Source of the DNA: Shinella kummerowiae
GTDB taxonomy: Bacteria > Pseudomonadota > Alphaproteobacteria > Rhizobiales > Rhizobiaceae
Direction of reading: 5' to 3'
Length of the DNA: 64,000 bases
Assembly (NCBI RefSeq): GCF_009827055.1
Contig: NZ_WUMK01000002.1
Location: 1 to 64,000 of the forward strand
Part shown: positions 23,581 to 32,355 of the stretch, one piece after another
Layout of the letters: every line of letters starts with the position of its first letter
How positions within the stretch are numbered: the first letter of the stretch is position 1
Position numbers and translations under genes: made by a program
The notes under the pieces: model-generated
What the model saw: the letters and a program-made list of their open reading frames with translations, nothing else
The model's database searches: none
Told to the model about the DNA's origin: nothing

Positions 23581-25834
23581 AGGCCTGGGTTCCTGTGAGG
23601 ACCGGCGGCAGCTCCACGGCGCGGCCGGGGATCTGCGCATTGTTTTCCTTCACGACGATGGGGGCGTCGGCGAAGGACTTGACGGCGTTTTCGCGCATGA
23701 GGCCGGCCGAATACCGGAGCGCGCGCAACGTCTCGCGGATGCTCCAGAGCGCAAAGCGCGAGGTGCCCCAGAAGAAGCTGTGGCGCACCTGGCGGCGCAC
23801 CAGCCGCTCCTGCAGGACCGCCTGGTCCGAATACATGAGCTCGGCAATCGCCATGAAGGTTTCCGGCGTGCGCTCCTTGTAGGCGAAGCCGTAGACGGTG
23901 CCGCCGCCTGCCTCGCGGCTGGAGCGGCAGATCACCTCAAAGGCAATGATCTGGCCGGCACGGCGAAGCTGGATCGTCGCCTCGAGCGGGGTATCGAGAT
24001 CGATCTCCGGCGCCTGCTCGACGAACTCCACCGAGATGCCGCCGGACGACGCATCCTGGATGATGATGTTCTTGAGCTTGCCATCCACCTTCATCAGCGC
24101 GTGGCGCTTGACGGGAAGGCGCTGGTTGCGGCGCAGCTCCCGCCGTTCGGCGACGACACCGAGTGCGGCACCGGCAAGGCCGAGATTGATGAGGTTCCAG
24201 CCGGCGACGATGGTCAGGAGTTCGGTGGCGACTGGCTCCGTCAGGAAGCGATAACCGGAATAGATCGCGGCCGCCAGCAGAACGAAGAAGATGATGAAAT
24301 ACGGCCGGGCGAGCGGCGACAGCATGCTGCGATCCAGCGTCTGGCCCTTTGCCGTGACGTTGAAAGTGGGCTTGCGCGGGTTGCGAATAACGCTGACGAT
24401 CGAGCCGAACAGCAGCACCGACTGGACATATTCGTACAGTTCCGAAACCCAGGGCCAGCGTACGCGACCGTAGAGGTAGCTCTGCATGGCGAAGGAGCCG
24501 ATGAGGTAGGTCACCGCATAGGAGGCGAATTCGAGGATGTTCGCCTGGTAGATCTCCAGCGAGAAGAAGATGTAGAGCAGCGGCGAGAAGACGAAGGCAA
24601 GCCGCGACAGCGGGAACAGCCAGAACAGGTTGATACCTGCGTAGCAGATGCGCTGCGCCAACGTCAGGCCCTTCGCCAGGAACGGCCGGTTCAGGATGAG
24701 GATCTGCAACATGCCCTGGCACCAGCGCGCGCGCTGGCCGATGAAGGAGACGAAGGTCTCCGGCTGGAGGCCAGCGATCAGCGGCTTGTCGACATAGAGG
24801 CTGTGCCAACCCTTGGAATGCAGCGCGAGTGCCGTCTCGCAATCCTCGGTGATCGACTGGCCGGAGAAACCGTTCGCCGCCGAAAGGGCCGCACGGCGCA
24901 GCACCGCCGCCGAGCCGCAGAAGAACGACGCGTTCCACTTGTCGAGCCCGCGCTGCAGGATCGAATAGAACATCTCGTTTTCCGACGGCATGCGCGCGAA
25001 GGTCTGGAGGTTCTTTTCCAGCGGGTCCGGATTGAGAAAATAGTGCGGCGTCTGGACGAGGAAGAGTTTCTTGTCCTTGGCGAAGAAGCCCACCGTCTCG
25101 CGCAGGAATTCGCGCACCGGCGCATGGTCGGCGTCGAAGACGACGACGAGTTCGCCGTTCGAGACCTTCAGGCCCTCGTTGAGATTGCCGGCCTTGGCAT
25201 GGTCGTTCTGCTTGCGGGCGTGATAGTGCACGCCGAGCGAGGCACAGAGCGCCTTCAGCTGCTCGTGGCGGCGGATCGCGGCGATCGAGATGCGCGGATC
25301 CTTGTGGTTGCGCTTGGCCTCCGTGCCGCCGTCATCCAGCAGATAGACGTTCAGCTTGTCCTTCGGATAGTGCAGCGACTTGGCGGCGGCGAGCGTGCCG
25401 GCCAACAGTTCCGGCTCCTCGTTGTAGGACGGGATGAAGACGTCGACGGTCGGCAGGTCCGCCGCATCGCCGAGGTCCGGCGCCTTGCGCTTCAACGGGT
25501 CGGCCAGCATGAAGAAGCTGATTGCCAGCATGGCAAGGCAGTACATCTCGGCGAGATACAGGATCAGGCCGGGAATGAAGTTCAGCGGTTCATGGATGCT
25601 CGGCAGCGTTTCCGTCGTGCGCCAGAACGCGTAGCGCATGGCGAGGATGCCGGCAAAGGTGAATGTGACGAGCCGGAGGGTGGTGTTCTTCGGGCGCGTC
25701 ATCGCCAGGAACATCACGCCGAGCACGGCGAAACTGAGAACAAGCTGGGCCTGGAGGCTGAGCGGCAGCCAAAGAAGAAACAGCCCGAACATGCCGGCGG
25801 GAACCGCCAGCCATTTGACGCACGTCATGTGCAT
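23573..25834 (-). CDS. bcsA: Cellulose synthase catalytic subunit BcsA
   Basis: A 753-residue GT2 glycosyltransferase of the inner membrane, using UDP-glucose. After N-terminal helices it shows DDG at 167-169, the DAD-type motif at 234-236 (FDADHAP), TED with catalytic-base Asp331, and QRARW at 367-371, then further helices. A PilZ domain follows from about residue 565 with RRNQR and DASSGG, so activation by cyclic di-GMP is expected. The start is uncertain among ATGs at 25834 and 25828 (GGGG stands 9 bases before the first) and an upstream frame to 25885. It heads the operon; no bcsZ endoglucanase gene is present. Confidence 0.95.
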   Translation of the reverse strand: MHMTCVKWLAVPAGMFGLFLLWLPLSLQAQLVLSFAVLGVMFLAMTRPKNTTLRLVTFTFAGILAMRYAFWRTTETLPSIHEPLNFIPGLILYLAEMYCLAMLAISFFMLADPLKRKAPDLGDAADLPTVDVFIPSYNEEPELLAGTLAAAKSLHYPKDKLNVYLLDDGGTEAKRNHKDPRISIAAIRRHEQLKALCASLGVHYHARKQNDHAKAGNLNEGLKVSNGELVVVFDADHAPVREFLRETVGFFAKDKKLFLVQTPHYFLNPDPLEKNLQTFARMPSENEMFYSILQRGLDKWNASFFCGSAAVLRRAALSAANGFSGQSITEDCETALALHSKGWHSLYVDKPLIAGLQPETFVSFIGQRARWCQGMLQILILNRPFLAKGLTLAQRICYAGINLFWLFPLSRLAFVFSPLLYIFFSLEIYQANILEFASYAVTYLIGSFAMQSYLYGRVRWPWVSELYEYVQSVLLFGSIVSVIRNPRKPTFNVTAKGQTLDRSMLSPLARPYFIIFFVLLAAAIYSGYRFLTEPVATELLTIVAGWNLINLGLAGAALGVVAERRELRRNQRLPVKRHALMKVDGKLKNIIIQDASSGGISVEFVEQAPEIDLDTPLEATIQLRRAGQIIAFEVICRSSREAGGGTVYGFAYKERTPETFMAIAELMYSDQAVLQERLVRRQVRHSFFWGTSRFALWSIRETLRALRYSAGLMRENAVKSFADAPIVVKENNAQIPGRAVELPPVLTGTQAYG

Positions 25835-25991
25835 TTGAAGAACCCCATTTGCATCGCGGCAGCGCGTCATGCGGACCGGTCCCACACAGGAACAGGAGCG
25901 ACCCTAGAGATTCATTGGTCAATGGATTCCTAATACAGTGCCAAATCGGGACCGGCATCGCTGGCGTGGTAAAGGAAGGGTTTACAAGGTT

Positions 25992-26921
25992 TTAGGGATG
26001 AACCGGCGTCTGCGCCTTCGCGACGATGAGAATGCCGAGAAGCGAAATGACCAACCCCACCGCCATCGCCCAGGACAGGGGCTCGCCGAACATCAGCCAG
26101 GCCCAGATCATCGTCACCGGCGGACTGAGATAGAGGATCGCCGTCACCCGGGCTGGCGAGGACTTTCTGAGCGCGAGGTAATAGAGGCTCCAGGCCGCGA
26201 AGGTCGCGACAAAGACCAGCCAGAGAATGCCGCCGATGAAGCCGGCGTCGAGCACGGGCAGCACTGTCCCTTCATGCCAGGCCAGCACGGAGAAGATCGC
26301 CGCGGCCGAGAGGCACTGGAAGCACAGGCTCTGGTAGACCGGCATCGCATTGACCCGACTGCGCTTTTGCAGCAGCGTCGCCAGCGCCAGCGCGAGCGTC
26401 CCGAGCACGGGAAGACCGTAGGCCCACAGCGGCACGTCGCCAAATTGCACCGACCAGCCGGAGGCAATCAGCACGCCGGCAAGGCCGATGAAGGAGCCGA
26501 TCCACTGCCGTGCGGTCAAGGCCTGCCCCAGAATGGGCCAGGAGAGGAACGCCACGGCGAGCGGCAGCATGTCGGTGATCAGCGCCACGAGACCGGTCGG
26601 CACGCCGAAGGAGATCGCCAGCGCGAAGCCGGAGAGATAACCGGCCATGGCGAGCGCGCCGAGCAGCATCTGAAAGGCGACGTCCCTCGCGTGGATCTTC
26701 GGCCCCATCAGGAGCGCGAAGGGCAGCAGAACCAGTCCCGAGACAAGGCTGCGCCAGAGCAGGATGAGAAAGATCGGCGCGTGATCATTCGCGAACCGGA
26801 CCCCGATGAAGCCGGCGCTCCAGGTCACCACCAGCGCCGCTTCGAGGAGAACGAGAACGACGAGCGCCCAGAGCCGGCCGGACCGGCGGTGCGGCAGCGC
26901 AGCAAGATCCGTGACTGTCAT
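25992..26921 (-). CDS. EamA-family (DMT) transporter
   Basis: A 309-residue inner-membrane protein with ten predicted helices in two EamA repeats (first FIGVRFANDHAPIFLILLWR; second around YYLALRKSSPARVTAILYL and WAWLMFGEPLS). Family members export metabolites or amino-acid derivatives; the substrate cannot be told. The ATG overlaps the stop of the upstream TetR gene by 4 bases, so the regulator and exporter form one unit and the TetR protein probably represses both. Confidence 0.9.
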   Translation of the reverse strand: MTVTDLAALPHRRSGRLWALVVLVLLEAALVVTWSAGFIGVRFANDHAPIFLILLWRSLVSGLVLLPFALLMGPKIHARDVAFQMLLGALAMAGYLSGFALAISFGVPTGLVALITDMLPLAVAFLSWPILGQALTARQWIGSFIGLAGVLIASGWSVQFGDVPLWAYGLPVLGTLALALATLLQKRSRVNAMPVYQSLCFQCLSAAAIFSVLAWHEGTVLPVLDAGFIGGILWLVFVATFAAWSLYYLALRKSSPARVTAILYLSPPVTMIWAWLMFGEPLSWAMAVGLVISLLGILIVAKAQTPVHP

Positions 26922-27493
26922 AGCCGGTCCACGATCGAGATCGCGAGCTTCCGCGCCGCCTTCAGCCGTCCGTCATGGCCATCGAGACCCGCACGCGCCA
27001 TGGCACCTTCCAGCACGAAGGAGAGGTGCTCCGCCGTCTCGTCGATCGCCGCACCGCCATCCGGCTTCATTTCCCGTAAATATTGTTTGAAGAGTTGCTC
27101 GACCTCGTCCTTCTGCACCGCCACCGTGTCCCGGCCAGCATCGCCGACGGGCAACTCGGCCGCGGCGTTGAGGAGCCCGCAGCCGCGAAAACCCCAGCCA
27201 TAGGCGCGTTCCGCATGGTCGACATAGGAATCGAAGACGGCGAGAAGCCGATCGCGGGGTGTGCCCGCTTTGGCGAGGCGCTCGTGATAAAGCGCGTGCC
27301 ATTCTTCCAGGCGCGCATCGAGATAGGCCTTCACCAGATCCGACTTGGAGGCGAAGTTGTTGTAGAGGCTCATCTTCGCAACGCCGGCATGGGCGGTGAT
27401 CGTATCGATCCCCGTCGCCCCTACCCCATCACGATAAAACAGCTCCGCCGCCGATTTCAGCAAGCGTTCCCGCGCCGGCACCCGTTCACCCAT
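26918..27493 (-). CDS. TetR-family repressor
   Basis: A 191-residue regulator. The N-terminal HTH runs through ERLLKSAAELFYRDGVGATG and AGVAKMSLYNNFASKSDLV; the C-terminal ligand domain contains RGCGLLNAAAELP, typical of the subgroup that regulates small exporters. I use the ATG at 27493, with GAGG 6 bases ahead, rather than the GTG one codon earlier. It is translationally coupled to the EamA transporter. A small palindrome 20 bases upstream of the start is the probable operator. Confidence 0.9.
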   Translation of the reverse strand: MGERVPARERLLKSAAELFYRDGVGATGIDTITAHAGVAKMSLYNNFASKSDLVKAYLDARLEEWHALYHERLAKAGTPRDRLLAVFDSYVDHAERAYGWGFRGCGLLNAAAELPVGDAGRDTVAVQKDEVEQLFKQYLREMKPDGGAAIDETAEHLSFVLEGAMARAGLDGHDGRLKAARKLAISIVDRL

Positions 27494-27513
27494 CACGCAC
27501 CTCGATTCATTAT

Positions 27514-27527
27514 GTAGACCGATCTAC
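27514..27527. promoter_or_regulatory. Probable TetR operator
   Basis: GTAGA-CCGA-TCTAC, a 5-bp inverted repeat with a 4-base centre, lies 21 bases upstream of the TetR start codon, where it would block its own transcription. Confidence 0.45.
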
Positions 27528-27684
27528 CTAATTTGTTGCCGTGTCAAGCGATACCTGTGTGATGACGTCGGCACACGTCCAAGGCTGGAGAGAGATAAGG
27601 TTGAGGGATACGAACGGACAGCCGCGATAGCGCAAACTGCGATCCGAGTCGTGCGGTCTATATCGATGGCGACGGGAGGAGAGT

Positions 27685-27739
27685 ATTCCTCTCTCCCGAT
27701 AAGTCTCTGTAGCATTTAGACTTATCAGGAGAGAGGAAT
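27685..27739. repeat. 22-bp hairpin abutting the 3' end of tRNA-His
   Basis: The arms at 27685-27706 and 27718-27739 match at 21 of 22 positions around an 11-base loop. The right arm touches the encoded CCA of the tRNA. No T-run follows on the minus strand, so it is not a classic terminator. It may be a precursor-processing or transcript-end structure. Confidence 0.6.
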
Positions 27740-27815
27740 GGTACGGTTGAGTGGGGTCGAACCACCGACCTCAGGTGCCACAAACCTGCGCTCTAACCAA
27801 CTGAGCTACAACCGC
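27739..27815 (-). tRNA. tRNA-His (GTG anticodon)
   Basis: A full cloverleaf on the minus strand. The acceptor is GCGGTTG with CAACCGT, the D-arm is GCTC-AGTTGGTTA-GAGC, the anticodon arm CAGGT-TTGTGGC-ACCTG has anticodon GTG (bases 27779-27781), and the T-arm carries TTCGACC. CCA is encoded (27741-27739). The discriminator is A73, the first pair is G1-U72, and no G-1 is encoded: this is the noncanonical alphaproteobacterial tRNA-His. Confidence 0.93.
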
Positions 27816-27901
27816 ACACGGCGCGTCTGGCGCGCTTGGTGCGTCACATACGGGCAGCCGCACTATTTTTCAAGCGTTTTTTGCAAGCGCCCACAAACGA
27901 A

Positions 27902-27927
27902 AATGGCCGGACGATTGCCCGGCCATT
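27902..27927 (-). terminator. Terminator of the phasin gene
   Basis: A 9-bp stem AATGGCCGG/CCGGCCATT followed on the minus strand by TTCG, 36 bases past the phasin stop. Confidence 0.6.
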
Positions 27928-27962
27928 GTAACACAGCGCCCAAACCGGCGCTACGCGGGGTA

Positions 27963-28412
27963 TCAGACGGTCTTGAAGGACTTCATGGCCTTCTCGGCAG
28001 CCGACTTGCCCGGGGCCGAAACCTTTTCGGCAACCTTCTTGGAGGTTTCCTGCAGGGTCTTAGCCTGTTCGACGGCGACTTCAGCCTGCTTGCGCAGGAA
28101 AGCGGTCTGCAGCTCGAACAGTTCGGAAACCGACTTTACGCCGAGCAGGGCTTCCATGTGCGAAAGCGAATTTTCGGCATTGGTGCGAAGCGCGTCGATG
28201 GCCTTGAGGCCGAGTTCGACGGAGCCGGCCTGCGCGCTTTCGAGCGTCGCTTCGACGGTCTTGGTCGCGTCTTCGGCGGCTTCCTTCATCTTGGCATAGG
28301 CTTCCTTGGACTGTGCGGCGCCCTTTTCGGCGAAGTCACGGAAGCTTTCGGAGAACTTGCTCGGGTCGATGGAAGCGATGGAGAATACGTCGTCGATCTT
28401 CTTGGTAGCCAT
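27963..28412 (-). CDS. phaP: Phasin (polyhydroxybutyrate granule-associated protein)
   Basis: A 149-residue, almost wholly alpha-helical protein with repeated Ala/Lys/Glu and no Cys. The N-terminus is MATKKIDDVFSIASIDPSKF, followed by the phasin_2-type core GLKAIDALRTNAENSLSHME and the segment SVSELFELQTAFLRKQAEVA. It coats PHB granules and controls their number and size. AAGGAG precedes the ATG. A good sigma-70 promoter (28469-28497) and a palindrome (28503-28517) lie upstream; the palindrome may be a site for a PHB-responsive repressor such as PhaR (inference). Confidence 0.9.
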   Translation of the reverse strand: MATKKIDDVFSIASIDPSKFSESFRDFAEKGAAQSKEAYAKMKEAAEDATKTVEATLESAQAGSVELGLKAIDALRTNAENSLSHMEALLGVKSVSELFELQTAFLRKQAEVAVEQAKTLQETSKKVAEKVSAPGKSAAEKAMKSFKTV

Positions 28413-28468
28413 TGTCTGCGCTCCTTGGTTTGGCCCTCTCTTGAGGCACCGTGTTCTTGGATGCCCCT

Positions 28469-28497
28469 TATATAGACGATCTCATTTCGCATTGCAA
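28469..28497 (-). promoter_or_regulatory. Sigma-70 type promoter of the phasin gene
   Basis: TTGCAA (28497-28492), 17 bases, TATATA (28474-28469) on the minus strand, 57 bases before the start codon. Confidence 0.6.
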
Positions 28498-28502
28498 CAA
28501 AA

Positions 28503-28517
28503 TTGTGCGATGCACAA
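28503..28517. promoter_or_regulatory. Palindromic operator candidate upstream of the phasin promoter
   Basis: TTGTGC-GAT-GCACAA is a perfect 6-bp inverted repeat just upstream of the -35 box. A partial copy (TTGCAATGCGA) overlaps the -35 itself. The pattern suits a dimeric repressor; PhaR is the plausible candidate. Confidence 0.45.
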
Positions 28518-28655
28518 TAATTCCTGGCGCCGTTAACCCTTTCCCCTGAAAGCCCGGGGCCTTCCGGCCTCGCCGCTGGACCCCCCGCCTATGCACGGCT
28601 ATTAATAAAGCGTTAATCGAAAACCGGGACGCCGGAGTCAGACACAGGCCTGAAT

Positions 28656-31600
28656 ATGTCCGCAAAGCAGTATCCCTTTATCGACGTCGCCGTCCACGAG
28701 CGGGTGCGCCTGCCGTTTTCCCGCGGCGAGGCCGTGGTGCTGTTTTCCAGGGATATGGCCCGGGTGCTGTGGTCGAACGGCCGGGGCGCGACCCTGTTCG
28801 GCCAGGACAATATCTACGATTTCCTCGATGCCGGCCCGGACCGCGCGGATGTCGCCTATCGCCAGCTCGCAGCGACGGCACGGCAGGTGCAGGCACCGGG
28901 CGAGCGGCGCGGTTTCGTCATGCGCATCGGCAGCGGCTTTCGCAGCGTGCCGGTGAACGCGGTCGTCGAGGGTATCACCATTCGCCCGGGCGAAGAGGCG
29001 ATCCTGTTCAGCGCACCCGTCGGCCTCGGCCGCCAGAACCAGGAAGACATCGCCACCGCCATGCTCACCGGCTTCGACGACCCGGATACGCATATGGCCG
29101 TGCTAGACGGTGACGGTGCCGTTGTCGCTGCGTCCGACAGATTTGACCGGATCGCCGTCAGCCTGGAGACGCGCCGCGCCCTCGTCGACGCCGCCGCCCA
29201 CAGCACCGAACACCTGGTCAAGCGACCGATCGCCACCGGCCTCGGCCATCTGCCCGCCGCCATCGGCCGCATTTCCAGCGATCCCGCATTGCATCTGCTC
29301 TTCGCCGTCGAAACCATTCTCGGCCACCTCGATGCGGACGAGGATGCGGCAGAACCTGTTGCCACCATCGCGGCAGAGGCAGAGGCGGTCGATGCCGTCG
29401 CCCCCTCCCTTGAGAGTGAGCCACCGGGACTGGAAGAACAGGCTGATCCGGTCGACCTCATCTCCGAAGAGCGGGTGACAGATCCGGCCGAAGAGCCTGC
29501 GGCAAACGAAGCCGCCGCCGAGGAGAGCCCGATCGATGCTGCCGAGCCCCTCGCGGAGGAGGCTTCGGAGCCGGCACTGAACGCGGAGCCGGAAAGCGAA
29601 CAGCCGATTGCGGAGCCGTCACAAGCGGCCCAGGAATATCCCACCGCAGAATCAGCGGAAGAAGCAAACGCCGCCGATGAGGAAGGGCCTGCCGCCAGCG
29701 AGGCAGCCGAGGTAATATCCGGCTTCACCTTCAACCCGCAAGGCCGGCCGATCCGTTTCGTCTGGAAGATCGACGCCGAAGGCCGGTTCAGCGAGATTTC
29801 GGAAGAATTCGCCGCCGCCGTCGGCCCAAAGGCCGCAACCATTTCCGGCGAACGCTTCACGGATGTCGCCGCCCGGTTCGACCTCGATCCCGATGGCAAG
29901 ATCGGCGACCTCCTGCGCCGTCGCGACACCTGGTCGGGCAAGACGATCCGCTGGCCCGTAGAGGGGACCAACCTTGTCGTGCCGGTGGATCTCGCCGCGC
30001 TGCCGACCTATTCGCGCAATCGGGAATTCGACGGTTTCCGCGGGTTCGGTATTGTGCGCATCGCCGACGCGGTCGAGGATTCTCACGCGCGCGGGCTGAC
30101 GCTGGGCCAGTCCGTCGCGATCGCCGAGGCGGAGGTCGAGGAAACCCTGGCCGAGGAAACCGGTGCGCTGCTGGAAAGTGCTGCGGACGAACTGGATGGA
30201 ATGGCCGATGGTTCCGGGGACGCGCCGGATACCGCAGACGAGGTGTCCGCACAGCCGGATGAACCGGTTGCAGAAGCCGACGAAACCCATCCGACGGAAG
30301 AGGTCGTCGAGACGGCAGACACCTCCGCTGATGCGAACGATTCGACAGCACCCGCAAGCGACGAACAGGACGCCTTCCGCGGCGAACGTCCGGCGCTGCG
30401 CCTTGTCGAAACCCCGGCCCGCCGCCAGTCGGACAAGGTCGTGCAGCTCGAAACCCGGCGCAATCGCGGCGGTCTTTTCGATGGGCTCTCGACCGGCGAA
30501 CAGGCGGCTTTCCGCGAAATCGCCCGCCAGCTCGGCGAAAACTTCGGCAAACGCAAGCCGGAAGACCGGCCAACAGATACCGTGGCGGAAACACCCGCCG
30601 ATGACCCGTCGGAAGACCGCAACGGGCAGGACGCGGTCACCGCAGCCGTGCCCGGCGTGTCCGAAACGGAAATGCCGGGCCTCGAAGTCGGCCCGCATGC
30701 CGATGATCTGCTGCCTGACGACCATGCCGTCGAACGCACGGGATTTGCGCCATCGCGCCGGCAGATGGACTACGGCCTCACCGCCGCCGTGGTCGATGCG
30801 TTACCGGTCGCACTGCTCGTCCATGTCGGCGAACGGCTTATCCACGCCAATCCGGAATTCTTCCGCCTGACCGGCTACAGCAATCTCGAGGACCTCGAAG
30901 CCTCGGGCGGCCTCGATATTCTTCTCGCCGGCCCCGACGCGGAAGACGGCGACGGCATGATGGCGCTCCGCCATGCCGACGGCGAGAGCACGAGCGCTGC
31001 GCGCGCCCGCCTCCAGTCGATCCGCTGGGAGGATGGCACGGCGCTGATGCTGGCGCTGACGCCGGCACATGAAAAACCTGCCCTTGCCCTGGTAGAAACG
31101 GTGCCGGCGCCGGCGCAAAGCGAAGAGCGCTCTGCCGATCAGGCGGCAGCCTCCGCGCTTCGCGTCGAGATCAGCGAGTTGCGCTCCATCCTCGAGACCG
31201 CGACGGATGGCGTCGTGGTCGTCGGCCAGGATGGCGACATTCGCTCGATGAACCGCTCAGCGAGTGCGCTCTTCAACTATGATGAAGACGAGACGCGCGG
31301 CCGTCCGTTTGCCATGCTGTTTGCGCACGAAAGCCAGAAGGCCGTGCTCGATTACCTCGCCGGTCTCGCCGGCCACGGCGTTGCGAGCGTGCTGAATGAC
31401 GGGCGCGAGGTCATCGGCCGCGAGGCCGGCGGCGGCTTCATCCCGCTTTTCATGACGATGGGCCGCCTCTCCTCCTCCTCCGGCTATTGCGCGGTCATCC
31501 GCGACATCACCCAGTGGAAGCGCACCGAAGAGGAACTGCGCAACGCCAAGCGGGCCGCCGAGACGGCCAACGCCCACAAGAGCGATTTCCTTGCGCGTGT

Positions 31601-32276
31601 CAGCCACGAAATCCGCACGCCGCTCAACGCCATCATCGGCTTTTCCGACATGATGGCGACGGAACGCTTCGGGCCGATCGGCCATCCGCGCTACATCGAA
31701 TATGCCAATGACATCGGCCGCTCCGGCCGCCATGTTCTCGATATCGTCAACGACCTGCTCGACATTTCCAAGATCGAGGCGGGCGAGATGGATCTGGAGT
31801 TCACGGCCGTCGGCCTTAACGAGACGATTGCCGAAGCCGTCTCGCTGGTGCAGCCGCAGGCAAACGGGCAGCGCGTCATCATCCGCACCTCGCTGTCGAA
31901 TAACGTGCCGCAGATCGTCGCCGACCTGCGCTCGATCAAGCAGATCGCCCTCAACATCCTGTCGAATGCCATTCGCTTCACGCCGGCCGGCGGGCAGATC
32001 GTGGTCTCCACCGCTTATGAAGCCAATGGCAGCGTCGTGCTGCGCATCCGCGATACCGGTGTCGGCATGACGCGCAGCGAGCTGGAGCAGGCGATGAAGC
32101 CCTTCCGGCAGGTGACGACGGGGTCGCGCAAGCGCGGTGACGGCACCGGCCTTGGCCTGCCGCTCACCAAGGCCATGGTCGATGCTAACAGGGCGAATTT
32201 CGCGATCAGCTCCACGCCGAACGAGGGCACGCTTGTGGAAGTGATCTTTCCGTCACCGCGCGTGTTGGCAGACTGA
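28656..32276 (+). CDS. PdhS/PleC-type PAS histidine kinase (cell-cycle control family)
   Basis: A 1206-residue cytosolic kinase with no clear membrane helix. The N-terminal domain (about 1-210) is followed by an acidic Ala/Glu/Pro-rich linker (about 215-350), a conserved segment starting FVWKIDAEGRFSEISEEFAA (about 370-480), a second acidic linker (about 490-580), two PAS regions (about 700-790 and 840-950), HisKA with His about 984 (VSHEIRTPLNAIIGFSDMMA), and an HATPase domain with GTGLGLPLTK. The HisKA form ERFGPIGHPRYIEYANDI is typical of the DivJ/PleC/PdhS family that sets DivK phosphorylation and the CtrA pathway. The paralogue (PdhS1, PdhS2, CbrA) cannot be fixed by eye. Confidence 0.85.
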   Translation: MSAKQYPFIDVAVHERVRLPFSRGEAVVLFSRDMARVLWSNGRGATLFGQDNIYDFLDAGPDRADVAYRQLAATARQVQAPGERRGFVMRIGSGFRSVPVNAVVEGITIRPGEEAILFSAPVGLGRQNQEDIATAMLTGFDDPDTHMAVLDGDGAVVAASDRFDRIAVSLETRRALVDAAAHSTEHLVKRPIATGLGHLPAAIGRISSDPALHLLFAVETILGHLDADEDAAEPVATIAAEAEAVDAVAPSLESEPPGLEEQADPVDLISEERVTDPAEEPAANEAAAEESPIDAAEPLAEEASEPALNAEPESEQPIAEPSQAAQEYPTAESAEEANAADEEGPAASEAAEVISGFTFNPQGRPIRFVWKIDAEGRFSEISEEFAAAVGPKAATISGERFTDVAARFDLDPDGKIGDLLRRRDTWSGKTIRWPVEGTNLVVPVDLAALPTYSRNREFDGFRGFGIVRIADAVEDSHARGLTLGQSVAIAEAEVEETLAEETGALLESAADELDGMADGSGDAPDTADEVSAQPDEPVAEADETHPTEEVVETADTSADANDSTAPASDEQDAFRGERPALRLVETPARRQSDKVVQLETRRNRGGLFDGLSTGEQAAFREIARQLGENFGKRKPEDRPTDTVAETPADDPSEDRNGQDAVTAAVPGVSETEMPGLEVGPHADDLLPDDHAVERTGFAPSRRQMDYGLTAAVVDALPVALLVHVGERLIHANPEFFRLTGYSNLEDLEASGGLDILLAGPDAEDGDGMMALRHADGESTSAARARLQSIRWEDGTALMLALTPAHEKPALALVETVPAPAQSEERSADQAAASALRVEISELRSILETATDGVVVVGQDGDIRSMNRSASALFNYDEDETRGRPFAMLFAHESQKAVLDYLAGLAGHGVASVLNDGREVIGREAGGGFIPLFMTMGRLSSSSGYCAVIRDITQWKRTEEELRNAKRAAETANAHKSDFLARVSHEIRTPLNAIIGFSDMMATERFGPIGHPRYIEYANDIGRSGRHVLDIVNDLLDISKIEAGEMDLEFTAVGLNETIAEAVSLVQPQANGQRVIIRTSLSNNVPQIVADLRSIKQIALNILSNAIRFTPAGGQIVVSTAYEANGSVVLRIRDTGVGMTRSELEQAMKPFRQVTTGSRKRGDGTGLGLPLTKAMVDANRANFAISSTPNEGTLVEVIFPSPRVLAD

Positions 32277-32355
32277 GCCGATTGGTCTAGACCGGCTGAA
32301 ACGCCTTACGGCGCTCTCGCCGTGAGCGGGATTGCCGCACCGCCGAGGGAATGCC

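Noticed and set aside
19154-25933. Very long open frames on the plus strand opposite the cellulose operon (up to about 880 codons).
   Set aside because: They are antisense shadows of high-G+C genes: no family motifs, biased composition, no ribosome-binding sites, and the minus-strand frames have clear bcsA, bcsB and bcsN content.
27685-27739. The tRNA-adjacent hairpin as an integration (att) site.
   Set aside because: No integrase, no second copy of the tRNA end and no foreign genes nearby; the flanks are ordinary chromosomal genes.
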